From: Candidatus Rokuibacteriota bacterium
Lineage (GTDB): Bacteria; Methylomirabilota; Methylomirabilia; Rokubacteriales; CSP1-6
Assembly (NCBI GenBank): GCA_016179165.1
Contig: JACORX010000259.1
Span: 1 to 6,867 of the forward strand
Direction of reading: 5' to 3'
Length of the DNA stretch: 6,867 nucleotides
A program made the position numbers and the translations under genes. Positions 6,575 through 6,867 of the stretch are shown piece by piece. Position 1 is the first letter of the stretch. Each line of letters starts with the position of its first letter. The notes under the pieces are model-generated. The model was not told the DNA's origin. It saw only the letters and a program-made list of their open reading frames with translations, and did not search any database.

Positions 6575-6648
6575 CCGCCCTCGGAATGGAAGTGCCTAAA
6601 AGATATGGTCAGGCTAGCCTCTTCGGGGGCCGTCCCAGGCGCCCGAGT

Positions 6649-6673
6649 GACAAAAATCAGATATAGTCCGACA
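6649..6673 (-). promoter_or_regulatory. Possible activator-binding region upstream of the sigma-54 promoter
   Basis: Two TGTC elements on the minus strand (6649-6652 and 6670-6673) lie 21 bp apart, about two helical turns, inside a short A+T-rich patch. They would sit roughly 100 and 125 bp upstream of the inferred start site, a normal distance for enhancer-binding proteins. Pseudomonas PilR sites are described as containing (C/G)TGTC; the distal copy is CTGTC and the proximal is TTGTC. Four-base matches are weak evidence. Confidence 0.2.
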
Positions 6674-6727
6674 GACCGCGTCGCTCAATCGACGGGCCCC
6701 CGCCGCGCGAACGCGGCTCCACGCGGG

Positions 6728-6756
6728 TTGAAGGACACGAAGCGCTCGCGTATGCT
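6728..6756 (+). promoter_or_regulatory. Sigma-70-like promoter for the LLM oxidoreductase gene
   Basis: TTGAAG (6728-6733) and TATGCT (6751-6756) are separated by 17 bp, each matching the consensus at 4 of 6 positions. Transcription would start near 6763, about 36 nt before the GTG at 6799. It is the best candidate in the right half of the 298-bp divergent intergenic region. Confidence 0.45.
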
Positions 6757-6798
6757 TCGGGGGCACCGCCACTCAGCGCCGAGACAAGGAGACCCACC

Positions 6799-6867
6799 GT
6801 GAAGCTCGACATCGGTATGCTCACCCACGACCTCAAGACCCTCCCCGACTACGCCCGCAAGGTCGAA
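6799..6867 (+). CDS. LLM-class flavin/F420-dependent oxidoreductase, N-terminal fragment (3' end beyond window)
   Basis: Only 23 codons are present. They begin at a GTG preceded by AAGGAG (6786-6791) with ideal 7-nt spacing. The peptide reads MKLDIGMLTHDL followed by KTLPDYARKVE. This opening (a beta strand, a turn, then a helix with the pattern P.YArkvE) resembles luciferase-like monooxygenase proteins, especially the F420-dependent group whose members continue ALGYD-LW-SE. Such enzymes fold as TIM barrels and use reduced FMN or F420 in the cytoplasm. The start and coding status are well supported by the ribosome site and codon pattern. The family call rests on a short fragment and the substrate is unknown. 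It is transcribed divergently from the pilin operon and probably unrelated to it. Confidence 0.7.
   Translation, partial: MKLDIGMLTHDLKTLPDYARKVE

Noticed and set aside
6531..6599. 22-codon rightward ORF preceded by AAGGAG at 6523-6528
   Set aside because: Only 2 nt separate the AAGGAG from the ATG, too short for efficient initiation. It lies antisense to the pilin leader and sigma-54 promoter and shows no recognisable sequence.
6501..6600. Class I cyclic di-GMP riboswitch before the pilin operon
   Set aside because: Such elements often precede pilin genes, so I looked for the conserved GCAAA and GGTAGGTAGCGGGGTTACC-type segments. Neither is present, and the sigma-54 leader of about 47 nt is too short to hold one.

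Overview
The window is GC-rich, densely packed bacterial DNA. A divergent pair consists of a TRAP-transporter solute receptor and an acyl-CoA synthetase, and the right edge carries a luciferase-like monooxygenase. Between them lies a minor-pilin operon. This mixture, with very Ala/Arg/Gly-rich proteins, looks like a soil or sediment lineage such as Candidatus Rokubacteria/Methylomirabilota or a deltaproteobacterial relative. That taxonomic guess is inference from gene content only.

Left part (1-2718). A leftward TRAP receptor gene of the DctP/TakP type begins at 781 and runs off the left edge. It is broken near 469: the reading frame shifts, and about 34 residues that relatives have at this point appear to be missing. 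Its upstream region holds a near-consensus sigma-70 promoter (TTGACG, 17 bp, TATACT, reading left). The spacer is filled by a perfect 8+3+8 dyad that looks like an operator. A roughly 200-nt leader with a foldable three-stem element separates this promoter from the start codon. Rightward, and only a few bases beyond the promoter, is a complete AMP-binding acyl-CoA synthetase with most core motifs intact but an atypical A8 hinge region. The pair may take up a carboxylate and activate it to its CoA thioester.

Middle and right part (2748-6500, all leftward). One compact operon encodes, in transcription order, a FimT/GspH-like pilin, a PilV-like pilin, a PilW-like pilin, a long PilX-like protein without the usual Glu5, and a TPR lipoprotein. 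Gaps between genes are 1 to 13 bp. The layout matches the minor pilin clusters that prime type IV pilus or type II secretion pseudopilus assembly, but no PilY1 adhesin follows. A textbook sigma-54 site (GG-N10-GC at 6559-6574) lies about 60 bp upstream of the first start codon, so the operon is probably controlled by RpoN and a PilR/NtrC-type activator.

Right edge (6501-6867). A 298-bp divergent intergenic region contains the sigma-54 promoter, a sigma-70-like promoter facing right, and the first 23 codons of a flavin/F420-dependent LLM-class oxidoreductase with a good ribosome binding site.

No RNA genes, CRISPR array, insertion sequence or attachment site were seen. Most of the content belongs to known families. 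The less ordinary items are the control regions and the damaged TRAP receptor.
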